From the NCBI GenBank assembly GCA_029215795.1, contig JARDYH010000005.1, positions 34,044,001 through 34,108,000 on the forward strand: a stretch of 64,000 nt of DNA, in the 5' to 3' direction. The position numbers and the translations under genes were made by a program. The notes below the pieces were generated by a model. The model was not told the DNA's origin, searched no databases, and saw nothing but the letters and a program-made list of their open reading frames with translations. Of this stretch, positions 11,586 through 23,971 are shown piece by piece. The stretch's first letter is position 1, and each line of letters begins with the position of its first letter. Source of the DNA: Anniella stebbinsi. Taxonomy: Eukaryota; Chordata; Lepidosauria; Squamata; Anniellidae.

Positions 11586-12799
11586 TGAATCTTTGTGTGT
11601 GTTTTGGCACTGACCGTGTGTTGTTGTTGTTTTAAACACAAACATATTGATGTGCAGGAGCGCATCTTTGACACAGTACCTATCTTCCATGTTGCTGTGT
11701 GTCTGCAGTGGAGTTATGTTTTAAAAATGCCATGCCCCGTCCCCATCTGTCCAGTCCTGCCCACTTCTGCCAATGCACATTTGGAACCCGTCACGGCGCA
11801 CACATCCTCCCGCTTTCCTTTAGTTGCGGGAAACTTCCCTCGCATGTGCCCCATGAGCGACGATCGCGGAAGCGGGAAACCTCGCAATTATCCCTCCTCC
11901 GTTGTGAAAGGGCTGTAGGTGTAGCTTAGGCTTTGGTCGCAAACTGTTTTAAATTTGTTTCTATACATATATATTAGCATATGCAAATCTGTGTCCACAT
12001 ATTTTTTTTATTTAGTGATGTATTTCTTGTTTTAGTGATATGGAAATGGCCATCATAGGAGTAGCTCTGGGCTAAAAACTGGAGTGCAGCCACTCTCCAA
12101 TGCTTGATCTGCAAAAGCCCCATTTTTCTAGCTTAGGAATTGCTAGCTGCTGAGCCACATGCTGCCTCTGGCCCCCATCCTGACTGTTCTCAGCTCACAA
12201 AACCTCACGGGGGGGGGGGGGTTGCATGTGCTCACCAAGAATGCTCACAAACCCCATTGTCTGCAGGCTTTTCAACTCCACCTCCTGAAATTAGTGGAGG
12301 CATCATGTCTACATTGCTTTCAAGAGACAGAGGTAAAGAGTCTGAAGTCCAAAATCAGCTGGTGAAGGCACGTCAAAAGCAAAGGTAAAAATTTTGCTTT
12401 TGTGTCCTTTCCGCTGCAAGGCAGGGTGGGGGAAACAAGACCCATTTTGAGTCTACCTCAGCCCCCACTGGATTGGGAATGCGCTGCAAGCATCCAAGCA
12501 GGAGTGCTCTATTTCTGGAATCCTCTTCTTTTTGAATGCTTGCCCCATCCTTCAATGGCACAGTACCTCACCTGGGCAATCTCATGCTGTGAAGAGTGAT
12601 GGGAGACTGGAGACTTAGGGCTCATATACACCTAAGGGTGAAGAAGGAGGGAGGGGGAGGACCGCAGATTTACCTGCTTCTGCGATTCTCCCCCAGCGTC
12701 TAGATGGATGCATGATGTCCTGGAAGGGAAGAGGGACGTCACGGCTGCCATTTCTTTTTTAAAAGAGGAGCTGGAGTGATGACCTCATGAGAGGGGGTG

Positions 12800-12846
12800 G
12801 AGAGAGAGAGAAAGAGAGAAAAGAGAGAGAAAGAGAGAGAGAGAGA
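12800..12846. repeat. (GA)n tract
   Basis: GA dinucleotides with AAAG interruptions, 47 bp. Confidence 0.95.
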
Positions 12847-14154
12847 ATCCATCCAGGGTGAATTTTGCTTGGCCAAAGGTAATCCAGCCCTTCCAGATTA
12901 AGAAGTTAGCTTTTGCTGCTACTCTACATGAAAAAGAAGAAAACCTCCCTGAAACCCTTCTTGGGCAACAGCCGTATCTCTGAACGTCGGTGCATTTTCT
13001 CCATAAAACCCCATATACTGTGCTTAGTGTGGCCCCAAAACATCTATTAAAATAGAAATCGAAATTGGATGTGAAGATTCCTCTACAGGTGGAATATCTG
13101 ATGATTTGCATGAGAAGCCAATTGTTTCTAGAAAGCTGGCAAAGAAAAACAAATAAACAAAAGCCCTTGCATAACCCTAAGACAAACCATGGGTAATGCA
13201 AGAGTTGCTTAATCTTTAAATAACCCCTAATGACCAGGTTTGCATGGCACGATGACCATTTGCATATTCATAACGGCAGGCAGCACTCGAAGATAAATTA
13301 ATCCTTGATGGCCTGGCCTGTCATGTCAACCAGGTCATAGGGACATTGCATTCTACATATAATGCTCTTCTCACTTCATTATGTGCTCATAGGGTAGACA
13401 TGTAGAATCTCTTGTCCTCAGGAGAGGATCCCCATTGGCACTATAATCCTCAGGTGAGTAGTGACCACACCACAATACCCTAAAGCTAATTAAGCCAACA
13501 TAAATATGTCATTCTTGTGGTTGTGCAGCAATAGTGTATGTAAGAGAATGATTTGGCCTACGCTGTCCACAGCAGTACCAATTTTCTGTTTGGCCAAGCA
13601 AAGAACAATATTTCACATTCTTCCCACAGAGCTCCCAACATGCTCAGCTGGGTCTGGCTGTTCAAATAATTCTCTCTCTCTCCTTTTTCTAACTAGAAGA
13701 ATGCTACTAGCTAATTATCACAAAGGGACACTGAAAAAGAATTCTGAGGAACTTGGCAAGTCACTACTGCAGAGCATTAAAAGGAAGTTCTTGTAAACAA
13801 AAACCTGCAGGCCATATTATATTTCTGCACCTGCTTCTCTCTCCAGTTCAATTAAGAGATGATGTGTTTTCTTTGTTTCCTGTGGCTTGTCCTTTTCCGC
13901 CTCACTCATGTATTTAGCTACTGTGAACAGGGAGATCTGAGTATTATTTTCTGGGCTTGAATAGTTACCTATACAGATACTAAAAAGCAACAAGACTTTG
14001 TACATTATCAATCCTCCCTCTCCCATGCTTAGCGGTCCAACGTGCATTTCTTTTCTGGATGTTCTGGAACTCTGTGACCACCCTGATGACCTGTGGGACA
14101 TCCAAAGCTTTGGAGGGGAATGGAATGTTTGGATCATAGATGCATTGTTTGTTT

Positions 14155-14892
14155 GTTTATTATGTATTTATTGGTTACATCTATACCCGGCCTTTCCTCC
14201 AAGAAGGCCAAGGTGGTGTGCAACAACTCTATGACATGGGTTCAGCTGAGAGTCAGTGACTGGCCCAAAGTCAACCAGTGAGCTTCATGACCAAGTTGTT
14301 TAGGGCTTTTTACACTAGTACTAGAATCTTAAACCCAGCCCAGTAGCAAATAGGGAACTGCACTGGCTGCCTATTCGTTACTGGGCCAGGTTTCAGTTTC
14401 TACTACTAGTGAACAAAGCCCTAAACAACTTAGGACAAAGATACCTAAGAGTGACCCTTCTCCTTACCAACCTGCCTGATCACTGAGGACATCTGAGGGG
14501 CCAGACATGTTCCACATGGACACATGGTCCACCAGGAGAAGAGACTTATGTGTGGCGGCCCCCTTCCTATGGATTTCCCTGCCTTTGGAGGTCAGGCAGA
14601 TGCCAATGTTGTACTGCTTCCACGCCTCCTGAAAATTTGTTGTTTCAGGAAGCTTTCTGTGAATGACTGGCCACAGTTTTTCCAGTAATGGGGTTTTATC
14701 AGAACTTTGTTCTTTTAAAAATTGCATTTTAATATTTTTTATTATTATTCTTTTTATTCTCTTTGTTGTTCACCGCTTCGAAATCTTTTTGGCTGGGGAG
14801 CAGTATATAAGGATTGTAAATAAAATAAATAAATAAATAGGAAATAAAACACAGGTCTCCTGACTTCTAACCACTATACCACACTGTCTCGT
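14155..14892 (-). repeat. tRNA-type SINE, reverse, split by an L2
   Basis: Bases 14155-14292 contain the SINE body (GTGACTGGCCCAAAGTCA and CAGTGAGCTTCATGA). Bases 14844-14892 contain the head, which reverse-complements to GTGGTATAGTGGTTAGAAGT, a tRNA A-box-like stretch. The L2 at 14293-14843 lies between. This is a common reptile or MIR-like SINE layout. Confidence 0.7.
14293..14843 (+). mobile_element. L2 LINE 3' fragment with 5' hairpin
   Basis: L2 3' coding remnants (CACTGGCTGCCTATTCG, AGCCCTAAACAACTTAGG), a 3' UTR with CACCGCTTCGAAAT and GGGGAGCAGTATATAA, and an (AATA)n tail. The first 61 bp (14293-14353) are an inverted copy of 14371-14431, giving a hairpin at the 5' junction. It is inserted in a SINE. 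Confidence 0.82.
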
Positions 14893-15499
14893 TGCATGGC
14901 ACTGATGCTCTCTTGTTTACATATGCTTATGAATATCAGGATCTCCACCAAGGCATACAATGAAATGTATTGATTTAGTTATTGGGTTGTATGGTGATAC
15001 TGATCTCGGTCTATCCAAGGAGACATAATATGTCTCATAAGGACTTATTAGATGATCTTGGGGGTATTTCTGTCGTTCTTCAGTAGAAGAATCAAACCCC
15101 TCTATTATACCAATAGTAAGCAATGCATTTCTCCTCTTTACATAGTGCCCTATCTCTTCATAAGACATTCGAGACAAATTGCTGAAAACATATTGGCTAC
15201 CAGCAAAGATTTTTAATTTTAAGTTTCTGTAGCTGGAGTTTATATTCCCCAGATTTTCTATATGAGGGCCAAACGATACCTGGCATTAAATGTGCCTTTG
15301 CATCTAACAAGCAGGTTTTCAAAAAAATAAAAATAAAAATCTGAATTGCATCATTTGTGGGAGCTGATCATTACTGGAATCAGAGCAGAGGAAGGGGATT
15401 TATCCTTTTCCTCCCATGATTCAATCCTGAGGGGAATCCCTCTTCTGAGGCCAGTATTTGCTTTGGGATAAATCATTTTGCATCTAAACAAAAATTAAA

Positions 15500-15518
15500 A
15501 CACACACACACACACACC
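15500..15518. repeat. (CA)n tract
   Basis: About nine CA units. Confidence 0.9.
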
Positions 15519-17005
15519 AAAACTTCACCTTAGCTGCAAAGCTTCATTTAATGTCAAATATAATTTAACCCTGAATTTCATATTCATTCTTTCTTTCTCA
15601 GTGGAAAAAAGACTGAATATAATTTCCCACCCACTTCAATACAGACTTGAGAGATCTCAGCTGTTTCTTAGTTTCTTAAACCCACAAAACTAGAAGATCA
15701 GTTTTGCTTAAATCGATGAACTCCTTTGAACTGCCCAATAAATTTATTTCAAAGTGAATAATAAAATTTGATATAAGGCTTTCTTGCAAACATTTGAGCA
15801 CATCTCTCAGTAAACTAGAAATATTATTTTATGAATTATGCAAGGCAATGTAAAATCCATTCCAACGGACTACAGTTGAGGCCAGTAATTTACAATATTG
15901 TTAAGATGGAATGGGCATTTCAGAGTCAACATGATCTTGTCATCAGAGCCCCAAACTCACTTCAGTCTCTGATTCATATGCCAGAGGTGAATCAGCGGTA
16001 AAAATGACATGAAAACGAGGAAATCTACTCCTGGCAATATCAGGGACTAAAGGCAGAACTTCACGTTACAAAGAAAACTGAATTGCAGCCAGAACCAATA
16101 TCTCAGTATCAAGTTCTTCCCTTCCATAATGTATAACCAAACTTTCCCGATGCACTGATCTTAATGCATTCTGCATTTCCCCACTACAGCACTGGCTACC
16201 ATTGTCAGGAATAAAAAAGAAAAATGTCATCAATTTTTCTTTATTTAAAATACTTCCTTTTCCTGCACTCAGAGCTGTTTACATAAAATGCAATAAAATA
16301 TAAAACCTGAATTAAATGTAAAACAGATGACAAACAATAAAAACCCATAGCAAACAGTAAAGTTTGGCAGCCAAAAAATAACTAAACAACCTCCTGTCAA
16401 ATCCTCTTCCAATAGCCACCCAAAATAGTTTAGTGGGGCATCTTGAATCCCTTTCAGAAAGACCCAAGGGGGGAGCTATTTCCGACCCCCACTGAGAAGC
16501 CATCCAAGGTTTTCTCCAGGTTTAAGGGGGCTGTTGGTAAAATGCCTTCTGGTGGACACTTTCCTGTCATTGGGCCCACTGGTGGGATTGCCTCACAATG
16601 GGTGGGTCCATATCATTTTCAGTAATGGTGGCTTAAAGAAGCTGCCATGGTTTGCAGGATGTGGCATGCACCCGTGGGCACCTATTCCATAACCCAACCA
16701 GGTTGTTGTGCTGGCAAGGGTTGGTTATTGGCATGGTTAACAAGCCACCCAGAACCCATGGGCTATTTTAGGGTTGTGGGTGGTTTGTTAACCATACTAA
16801 CAACCCACTCTTGCTGGCTTTGGATAACACAACAATCTATGAGCAGGGGTTGGGTTACAGAACCGGCTCCAGTGGGTGCCACAAACCACGGTAGCTGATT
16901 TAAATCACCATGGCTGAAAATGCTTCTGTGAACCAGCTCATTGGCAGGCAACTCCTATAGTGTTGCTCAAGCACTGTGGGTGATTAAAATGGCAGCCCCC
17001 ACTGG

Positions 17006-17522
17006 CGCCCTTTCTACACCTATGGGTGTAGCAGGAGGGCCTGGGGATGATCCCAGACATACCTGCTTCCGGGATCGTCCTCTTCTTTCTTCACAGGAAG
17101 TCCGATGCCCGGCACAGTATCGGCCACCATTTTTCCCTCCCCGGGAAGGATCCAAAGAGAGCACTTGCGCTCCATCACAAAAGTAAGTTTTAAACACACA
17201 CACACACACACACACAAACCAAACCGGGCCCCCATCCCCTTCCTGCCATCCCAGGGGTGGCAAAATTGCTGCCACCCCCTCCCCTGATGGTGGCTCCATG
17301 CCCATTTATGGTGCCATGCTTGCTCGCGAGTAAGCATGACACCAGGTGGGATGGGCACCCATATTTCTTATGGTCTTGGGAAGTTCCCAGGACCGCAGAA
17401 AAATTGGGATTTCCCAGGGATCCCTTATCCCTGGGAAAACCCATGCCCCCCACCACCATCAGGAGTCCCTGTGCATCACCAGGGGCATTCCCGGTAACAA
17501 ATGGCCAGTGTAGAAACAGCCT
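17006..17522. mobile_element. TTTCTACAC-ended MITE, about 517 bp
   Basis: The left end GCGCCCTTTCTACACCTATG pairs with the right end, which reads inward as GGCTGTTTCTACACTGGCC. It is GC-rich with several CCTGGGAA-type inverted blocks and a CA tract at 17194-17216. It resembles the element at 58908-59369 in form (CTACACC ends, GGGGATGATC interior motif). Confidence 0.7.
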
Positions 17523-17800
17523 GGGATGGAGTGATAGTACAACACAGTATATGAAATTTAATTAGCAGCAGACTAATTAAACCCCAAAAGAAAAAAGAGT
17601 ACATTCATTAGAATAAAGTTTGCATTTGCTAATTTCGACATGTAGATTGAAATTTAGAAATAATCCCTATAATTTAAACAGCAATACAATACATCCCATC
17701 ACGGTGGGGAAGACGGTGACCTGCATGCCTAGTTGCTCAGTTTGTTGTCCAGGAGCTAAGATTGTCATGCAGTAGCTGGATATATTCTTGCCTTCCTATA

Positions 17801-17868
17801 GAGCCAGCATAGTGTAGTGGTTCTTTGCATGAGGAAAGGAGTGAGATATAAATGCAAGAATAAATAAG
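17801..17868 (+). repeat. tRNA-type SINE remnant (head joined to tail)
   Basis: GAGCCAGCATAGTGTAGTGG is the SINE head; the body is deleted and the tail (GAGATATAAATGCAAGAATA) follows directly. Confidence 0.65.
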
Positions 17869-18603
17869 TATTCATCAGAAAGTAGCCTACAGCATCCTGC
17901 GCCTATTGTTCTGTCTAATTTTTAAGGTCGGCCCTATGCAAACAACCTTATGATAGTCAACCCAAGAAGTTACAAAAGTGTGGGTAAGATTGTCATGATT
18001 TCCGCAGATACCATTTTGGGTGACAGCCCCATGTTTTTTGTTTTGTGTCACTGTGCCTTTGTCTCTCCTCCATCTTGGAGCATAGCTCAATTCAGAGCCA
18101 CTTCACACATTATGTGGAACTTGTTTGTGATGCAGGCACAGCTTACATTCCCCACAGCAAACGTTCAGCACGACAATCAGGCATGTGTCGTTAACACAAT
18201 GAACGTTGCAATGTATGCATTGTAGTTGCAGGCAACTATTGGATGGGTGCATGTCTCTCATGCCCCTACTTGCACCATTTTGGGTTTAAAATGTCTACCT
18301 TTGCAGCTACATTTGTGACAAATATATACTCACTTCCCACACTCACCAAGGTTGGATTTTCTCATGCTCTCCACTGCTGCAGAACACATGTCCCCCCATG
18401 CACACCAGTAACAAGGCTATGTTCCCCATGCGTGTCTGTCTGGATTGGGGAGGGGCTGTGAGAATATAATGCAACCCATGCTGGATTGGGTCTAGTAATA
18501 CTTTACTTCTTAGAATATATTTTTTAAAATTTAAGAAAGGCCCTAGGTCACACCAAGTTCTTATGTTTATTTTTTAACAAAATCTTCTGCTCTTGGTGAA
18601 CAG

Positions 18604-18814
18604 AACTTCCAGTGCTGCGAAGCCATGCTTGAAGCAGTGGAACAGCAGGATTTGGATGCTGTCCAGATTCTTCTCTACCAATACACACCAGAGGAATTGG
18701 ATCTCAACACTCCAAATAGTGAGGGATTAACTGCGCTGGACATCGCCATCCTGACAAATAATGTGCCAATTGCCAAGATTCTTTTGAAAGTTGGGGCAAA
18801 GGAGAGTCCGCACT
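18604..18814 (+). CDS. ANKFN1: ANKFN1 coding exon 2 (ankyrin repeats)
   Basis: The acceptor AG is at 18602-18603 and the exon opens in phase 0 with NFQCCEAMLEAVEQQDLDAV. The 70 full codons (about residues 63-132) carry the ankyrin segment. A first helix pair contains EAVEQQDLDAVQILL, and a canonical second repeat contains NSEGLTALDIAILTNNVPIA followed by KILLKVGA, the G-x-T-A-L-D-x-A core. The exon ends in phase 1 after CAC T, and the donor GTAAGT is consensus. The open frame runs on into the intron to 19047, but that part is noncoding read-through. Family knowledge: this short ankyrin unit is a protein-interaction module just ahead of the linker and FN3 domain. The L2, SINE and MITE-rich intron 1 precedes it and the TTAGACTAGC tandem array follows within 300 bp. 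Confidence 0.95.
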
Positions 18815-19082
18815 GTAAGTATAGCCAAAGACAAACATTTGCCGACTTGTACAGAAAAGGCCAGGTGAATACAATGGGAAGCGGTGTCAAAGTATATATG
18901 ACCAGTTGCATGAATGTTTGCATATGGCAGAGGTTAGCAAGCGGAAGCACTAGACAAGATCTAGATCACAGAGGAATATCACTTGGCTCCACAGCTGCCA
19001 AACCAATGGGAGTGTGGTGGAAGTGTTGTCTGTGGGAACAGGATTAGCTGAAAGGAAACTGGGCCTGCCGCACATCTCCTCA

Positions 19083-19770
19083 AAGTCCCTTAGACTTTGA
19101 CTAGTTTAGACTAGCACTTAGACTAATTAGGACTACCCAGCCAGTAGACAAGCTCTTAGAGTGAGCCTTGGCCTTCCACATACACTCCTCCTCCAAGTGC
19201 CTTAGACTTTGACTAGCTTAGACTAGCTCTTAGACAAGCTAGGACTAGGGTCTACATGCTTTAAAACATTTTATAACAGTAGTGACAACTGTTGGGGCCC
19301 AGGACACACCCCATATAGTACAATTTTCAAACTGTTTTCAAAGTGTCATATCCTGCTTGGTGTAGATGTGGCTTAACTCTTAGACTAGTTTAGACTGGGC
19401 CTTAGCCAGCTACATACATTCTTCCTTCAAGTGCCTTAGACTGTGACTAGCTTAAACTAGCTCTTAGGCAAGCTAGGATTAGCTTTTAGACTAGCCCTTA
19501 GACTAGCTCATAAACTCTTAGACTGGGGCTTAGCCTGCCACACACACTCTTCCTCAAAGTGCCTTAGACTTTGACTAGCTTAGACTAGCCTTTAGACTAG
19601 TTTAGATTGGGCCTTAGCCTGCCACACACACTCTTACTCAAAGTGCCTTAGATGTTGACTAGCTTAGACTAGTTCCTAGACTAGCTTAGACTAGCCCTTA
19701 GACTAACTTTTAGGCTCGTAGACTGGGCCTTGGCCTGCACCACATACTCCTCCTCAAAGTACCTTACACT
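19083..19770. repeat. TTAGACTAGC tandem array
   Basis: Six units begin CTTAGACTTTGACTAG or a close variant at 19089, 19201, 19434, 19563, 19647 and 19762 (84-129 bp apart once the inserted MITE is removed). Each contains several TTAGACTAGC-type 10-11-bp subrepeats and most contain a GGGCCTTAGCCTGCCACACA-type spacer. It is a minisatellite-like array in intron 2. Confidence 0.9.
19248..19372. mobile_element. ATCTACAC-type MITE, short form, inside the tandem array
   Basis: It starts GTCTACATGCTTTAAAAC and ends CTGCTTGGTGTAGATGTGG. The array resumes on the other side, so insertion postdates at least part of the array growth. Confidence 0.8.
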
Positions 19771-20264
19771 TCCTCATAAGTATAAAAGGTTTACATTCTT
19801 ATTATCCCATGTAACTATCACATCCCTTTATGAGAAGTGAGATATAAATATTGTAAATAGTGATAATTAATAATGGTGTTAAGTCATACCCGCTTAGCAA
19901 GTTCCCCTGCTTCCATCTGGGTGCTATAGAAATACCAAGATTAGCAATTACATAAAGGTCGGAAAACATAAAAAAAATTAACATTAGCACAGTCATGCAA
20001 TCTGGCAACATTTGCTAATTTGAATTAAAGTTGTTATTAAATTGTGTATGTATTTGATCTTGAGGTTTAACCGTAAAATAAATAAATAAAGCAAGTTGAT
20101 GATTTTAAGGCAATAACGTTAATTAGTAATTGGCTAAATTCAAACTTTTATGACTTAAAAAAATAATAGCTACCTCACACCAAACCTAATACTATCCATT
20201 GTTGGGAATTCAAGCTAGGAGAACATGCCTGAGAATTAATTTCATCACACCTGTTATATTCTTA

Positions 20265-20352
20265 GGCTGCGATCCTACATCTTCTTTTCTGACTGGAAGC
20301 AAGCCCCATTCAACTCAATGGAAGTTATTTTCAGTAGGCATATATAGCTATG
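20265..20352. repeat. TGCAATCCTA-type short repeat
   Basis: GGCTGCGATCCTACAT, AAGCCCCATTCAACTCAATG and TTTTCAGTAGGCAT. Related copies lie at 28385-28475, 53538-53610 and 55128-55275. It is common in reptile genomes and probably a degenerate MITE. Confidence 0.65.
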
Positions 20353-20564
20353 ATAGTGCTGTTAATGAGTTACCTTTTCCCAAGGCTGTCCCCATGCTAA
20401 AAGTACATGGTGCTGTACCAAAATCTGTCCTCCAGTTTCCTGAACGATTCTTCTATTGCATGCCCAGTGCAATTAAGAATTCCTTTTATATTTCTTTTGG
20501 AGGTGTTTTTGAGCTTACCTTATCATCGTGAGGTGACCAAGGGTGCTTTGTGTGTTTCTTCTTT

Positions 20565-20925
20565 CAGGCTGCCTCGACAAGAGAGGTTTAAAGCTCTTTC
20601 AAGGCACTTTAAAAAAATTACCTCTACAAGAACGGAGCGCAAATCAGGCGTAGAGGCGCGTTATCTCTCCGATTATGCGCATTATCGAATGCGCGTTAAA
20701 TCACGAGTTTTATTTTGCTCCGGCCGTTAAAGCGCATTTTGACTATGTGATCAAGCGCCTATGCGCATTAACTACTTGTAAAGCGCATTTTGGTCATCCG
20801 TTAATGCGCTTTGCTGCCTCTCGCCGCCTCTCGTGCAGAGGGATTAGGTGTAAATGCGCTTCAGCGATTATGCGCATAATCGCCTAACCGGGCGCAAAAG
20901 CGAATCCTTGTAGAGGGGACCTCAG
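20565..20925. mobile_element. hAT-like MITE (copy B, without CpG-rich block)
   Basis: It is the opposite orientation of copy A at 10943-11440. It begins CAGGCTGCCTCGACAAGAG and ends (read inward) GAGGTCCCCTCTACAAGG. It is rich in GCGCATT and GCGC motifs. A 50-bp insertion near 20590-20640 duplicates the CTCTACAAG end. The interior differs wholly from that of copy A between 11040 and 11335. Confidence 0.78.
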
Positions 20926-21345
20926 TTACGCATGTCTCTATCACTCTGCAGTCTTCCCAGCTGCCCATGCTTCCTGATCTGATAAAGCTCTATGGGAGGG
21001 ATTCCTTCATGATGTTCTCCTCTGGGCTTTAACTGAAGTGGGGGAAGCCAGGGAGACTGCAGAGAGGTGGTTGTACAATGAAAGACAGGACACTCACAAA
21101 ACCCTTGGCCTTCTCCGAACTACGGTAAGTGGAAGAACCTCACACCCCATGCATGTTTCAAACCACCCATGTGTGGGGGGAGGGGGGAATTAAAAGCAAT
21201 TTCTTTTCTATGCTCTCTGGTCCTGCAGTTTTGGTCCCTGCCAGCTCTATGGGAGATTAGGATGGAACAAGGGCATCACATATGCTGAATTGATGCATCT
21301 CTCCAAACCCTCAAATAAATGCCATGTCGACGTGTCCCTAGGAAA

Positions 21346-21660
21346 CTAGGGGTAAGAACCAACGATAGCCTACCTCTGACAGTGAGCACCACCAGTTCCC
21401 AGTACGCAGCGGCAGTGATGTAGTAGCACTTCTGGGGGCAAGCCCGCAAATGACTGGAAACACAGGTTTCTGGAAAGGGTAAATCATGCCTTTCAGAAAC
21501 GTGTGTTTCCAGTCGTTTGGGGGCTTTTCCCCAGAAGTGCTGCAGCACCCCTGCCAGTGGTACGGGATGTGCATGTGCTACCGCCAAGGCCAGCCAGGCA
21601 CTCACCGGAAACTGGCAGTGCTCGACACCAGTGGCAGGCCACCGTTGGATCCTATCCTAG
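21346..21660. mobile_element. Foldback MITE, about 315 bp
   Basis: Near-palindromic: the ends are CTAGGGGTAAGAACCAACG and, inward from the right, CTAGGATAGGATCCAACGG. The inner arms AGCACTTCTGGGGGCAAGCC and GGGGCTTTTCCCCAGAAGTG pair around a centre near 21485. No target duplication was identified. Confidence 0.75.
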
Positions 21661-23840
21661 TGTTTGATTTCATTAGAACCTCCCGAACCTTATTATTATT
21701 ATTATTTATAACTTTTAGAGCATTCATTCAAACCAAAATGGGAATTTGAGCTTGACATTTTGAATTAGAAGATGCTATATATCAGGGCTATGTGTGGATT
21801 TGAGCCCTTGAAAAGAAGGGGTGTGCTTGATGACAATGTTTATTCAAGTAGCAAAATGTCATTGCTTTTTAATAACACCTAACATCAAAAAACTAGTTTA
21901 TTCATTTGCTCTCTGTCAAATTTTCAAACTTTTCATTTAAAACAAAAAACAAAAAAACTGTTCCATATTAGATTCTGTTAACTCACAAAAGTTCAAAGAT
22001 TGGACCAAATTGCCCTTTAACTCTACATATAACTCTGCTTGACTGGTGTGTATGTGTGCCATCTGAAAAGCCTTGTTTTCAAAGCCTTTCAAACTGAGAT
22101 TTATCTACGTATATATAAATCTTGTACAAGTAGTTACATTTGGTCTAAATTGTTCTCCCGTGAAAAAGGGCTACCTCAAAACTCATTGTGACGTCGATAT
22201 TTTGCAAGTATGGCACAAAACATCTTCTGTGCACAGATTCCTTTAGGCATGAACAGCACCTAGCGCCCTCTTAGCGCTGCGGGCATATTAATAGCAGCAT
22301 TAAGTTGTTTAGTTAATTCAGTGTGAGGATTCAGTGGGCTGTGGAACTGTGCAAGAGATTGTGACCTTAGCGTTTATTTGCTTTTAATAGCACTAAACCG
22401 CACAAGAGACTGAGCTACTGCACAATAAATAAATAGACAAATAAATAAATTCAGGATCCAGAGCCCTGGGACTGTTTTGGCCTTGCAGGATCCTCATGAA
22501 AGCCGAGTGAAGCCAGTTGAGCCCTGGCTGGGAGACGGAAAACTGACAGCCAGCAACAAATGAAATCCTTGTATTTTTTTTTTGCATGTGGTGTGCAGCT
22601 CTCCGACGGCTACAGAGGCCAAGCCTTGTCCAATATCAGCATGAAACTAATACACTAAGAGCACTTAGAGTGGTTTATGAAACTACCCTTTGTCTTCTTT
22701 CATGGGACTGTCTCGCTACGTTTTTGTTTGTTTGTTTGCGAGGGGGGGAGCAAGTGACCTGCCGAGTCAATTAATCACGTTTTAAGCCATGACACAAATT
22801 CTGACGCCTTACCTGTGGCTAAAAATATACTGATGCCTACAGATTTTGCTTGAAACCATCAATGCCTATATTTAGGCCTTTCCCAACAAGTCCATAATGA
22901 AACTGTGTTTTCAGGGATTTGGAGCTAGCAGATGCTGCCATTAATTTGGAGTTAGTTAAATTAACAACATTTAGTACCGACCTGTCACTCTCCGAGCTCC
23001 AGGAAATTGCACCTTGAGGCTACTAATATTGCCGATTTTTTCCCACTGGGTTGTGTGTGTATGTGAGGGTGTATACTCCAACCCATCCACCCATCCACCT
23101 ACCCTGCATGTTTGCTAGGCCTTCAAAACTGTACACCCTTATTGCTTTCCTATGTCCACGGCACTTACAATATCATTTATCCCGGCCTCCTTTAACCTTC
23201 CCAGGAGATTATTCCACCCCCACCCCCACCTTGTATGGTATAGCTGCTCAATGAAAAGAGTTGTGTAGTTTTGTATTTGTTTGTTTATTTTTCTGTCATG
23301 GTTCGTGACTGGAAAAGAAAACCCCCAAGGTGACAGGGTTTGGAGTACATGATTGACGGCTGAAGCAACATTCATTAGGCATGACAAATCTATAGGAAAA
23401 CACAGCCTTGAGTGTTCTAAACAGCAGTAAAAAAAAAAAAAAGGAGGGGAAAAGACTAAACTAATTTTTCACTGACTTCATCTGTAAATAAATGCAGACT
23501 GATGGCATGCAGGGGCAATCATAAATTAGTATTAATTTTCTGTCATTAATACAAACGTGCCTATGAACACAGAGAATATGAATCTATAACCACTTCATTT
23601 CCATTTTAAAATATTGCACTTTGCTTATCACCATTTTTATTGGGCATCCTGATCCAGTCACGGGCCATATGAAACCTCAAGGCACTTCTGCGCACATATA
23701 TCCCCACTCAGTGGGGAATTGCACACATAACTTGGCACTGTGTGTGTGTCATTCCACTTTCTAGTCCAGCAGCTAGAACTGGGAGTGAATAGTCCTGCTT
23801 AGGTTATAGACTCTAACTTAGAGCTGGAGAGAAATCCTGG

Positions 23841-23971
23841 CAAGATCTACACTACTGCTTCATAATGGTATTGAAGTGCACTGACGACCGTTGGGGCCCA
23901 TGACACATTCCATATACCAGTTTCAAACCACTTTCATAGTGTTATATCCTGCTTGGTGTGTAGATCTGGTG
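23841..23971. mobile_element. ATCTACAC-type MITE, short form
   Basis: CAAGATCTACACTACTGCTT at the start, GACCGTTGGGGCCCATGACA in the middle, CTGCTTGGTGTGTAGATCTGG at the end; same layout as the copies at 8658 and 19248. Confidence 0.8.

Larger units (their letters stand above)
5527..18603 (+). other. ANKFN1: ANKFN1 intron 1 (13.1 kb)
   Basis: GTAATA donor, CAG acceptor. It holds L2 fragments (6768-7690 reverse; 10890-11585; 14293-14843), MITEs and a SINE, listed separately. The gaps of more than 300 bp (about 5870-6767, 7691-8657, 8781-10889, 11586-14154, 14893-17005, 17523-18603) show only simple A/T-rich or CAG-type tracts and no supportable gene. Bases 5775-5830 contain a short ACACCAACTCCCATCAGCCC block that recurs, diverged, near 24285. 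Confidence 0.85.

Noticed and set aside
17801..17868. tRNA gene (GTGTAGTGGTT A-box-like stretch)
   Set aside because: Only the head of a tRNA-derived SINE is present; no B box or complete cloverleaf is formed.
18815..19047. Extension of the ankyrin exon ORF past 18814
   Set aside because: A consensus GTAAGT donor is present at 18815 and the following residues do not continue ankyrin homology; phase matches exon 3 only with the donor used.
19083..19770. CRISPR-like repeat array
   Set aside because: The repeats are imperfect, nested and without uniform spacers, and the DNA is vertebrate nuclear; a minisatellite explains it.
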